Of a stretch of 6,136 nucleotides of DNA, positions 6,090 through 6,136 are shown in pieces. Position 1 is the first letter of the stretch. The number at the start of each line of letters is the position of its first letter. Made by a program: the position numbers and the translations under genes. The notes beneath the pieces were generated by a model that saw nothing but the letters and a program-made list of their open reading frames with translations, made no database searches and was not told where the DNA came from. Origin of the DNA: Bacteroidales bacterium UBA5537 (GTDB lineage Bacteria > Bacteroidota > Bacteroidia > Bacteroidales > Lentimicrobiaceae); contig DINP01000102.1 in assembly GCA_002426025.1 (NCBI GenBank), positions 42,676 to 48,811 on the forward strand. The letters are read 5' to 3'.

Positions 6090-6136
6090 ATGAGACAGCT
6101 AAAAATAACTAAATCAATAACCAACCGCGAAACTGC
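6090..6136 (+). CDS. rpoD: Primary RNA polymerase sigma factor RpoD, N-terminal fragment
   Basis: Only 15 full codons are present before the right edge. They read MRQLKITKSITNRET, with a partial codon GC- that fits Ala. This is the characteristic, short N-terminus of the Bacteroidota housekeeping sigma-70 factor, which recognises -33 TTTG and -7 TAnnTTTG promoters and lacks most of the region 1.1 seen in E. coli. All the functional regions lie beyond the window. The ATG is preceded by CATTGTC with no Shine-Dalgarno site, as is usual in this phylum. The upstream terminator implies that rpoD has its own promoter between about 5980 and 6060. The identification depends on a short stretch but is very distinctive. 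Confidence 0.87.
   Translation, partial: MRQLKITKSITNRET

Overview
The window looks like a chromosomal housekeeping segment from a member of the Bacteroidota, probably Bacteroidales-like. Three things support this. The primary sigma factor begins MRQLKITKSITNRET, a start I associate with that phylum. The genes mostly lack Shine-Dalgarno sites. A TAnnTTTG-type -7 element lies upstream of dapF. The DNA is moderately AT-rich, and base composition does not break obviously anywhere. I see no insertion sequence, tRNA or rRNA gene, CRISPR array or phage gene.

Layout, left to right. Positions 1-102 hold the last 33 codons of ychF (plus strand), which runs convergently into a leftward gene block. Read in its own direction, that block is dapF (4067 to 3285), a GNAT acetyltransferase (3219 to 2698), mltG (2689 to 1604) and a phosphomannomutase/phosphoglucomutase (1493 to 126). 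GNAT and mltG are only 8 nt apart and are very likely co-transcribed. dapF to GNAT (65 nt) and mltG to the mutase (110 nt) are looser. A roughly 386-nt divergent intergenic region (4068-4453) separates dapF from htrA on the plus strand. It carries a plausible dapF promoter and a perfect 7-bp hairpin upstream of htrA. A strong intrinsic terminator follows htrA, and rpoD starts at 6090 and runs off the right edge.

The leftward block has a cell-envelope theme. DapF makes meso-diaminopimelate for peptidoglycan and lysine, MltG cleaves nascent glycan strands, and the mutase supplies hexose-1-phosphates for surface polysaccharides. HtrA is an envelope protease/chaperone, and RpoD is the main sigma factor. 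The GNAT enzyme is the only gene whose substrate cannot be read from its sequence.

I find no convincing undescribed system. The items worth a second look are small: the GNAT between two peptidoglycan genes, the dyads in the htrA and rpoD leaders, and a 9-bp direct repeat at the end of dapF. Two start codons were moved inward from the longest possible reading frames: dapF to ATG at 4067 and htrA to ATG at 4454.
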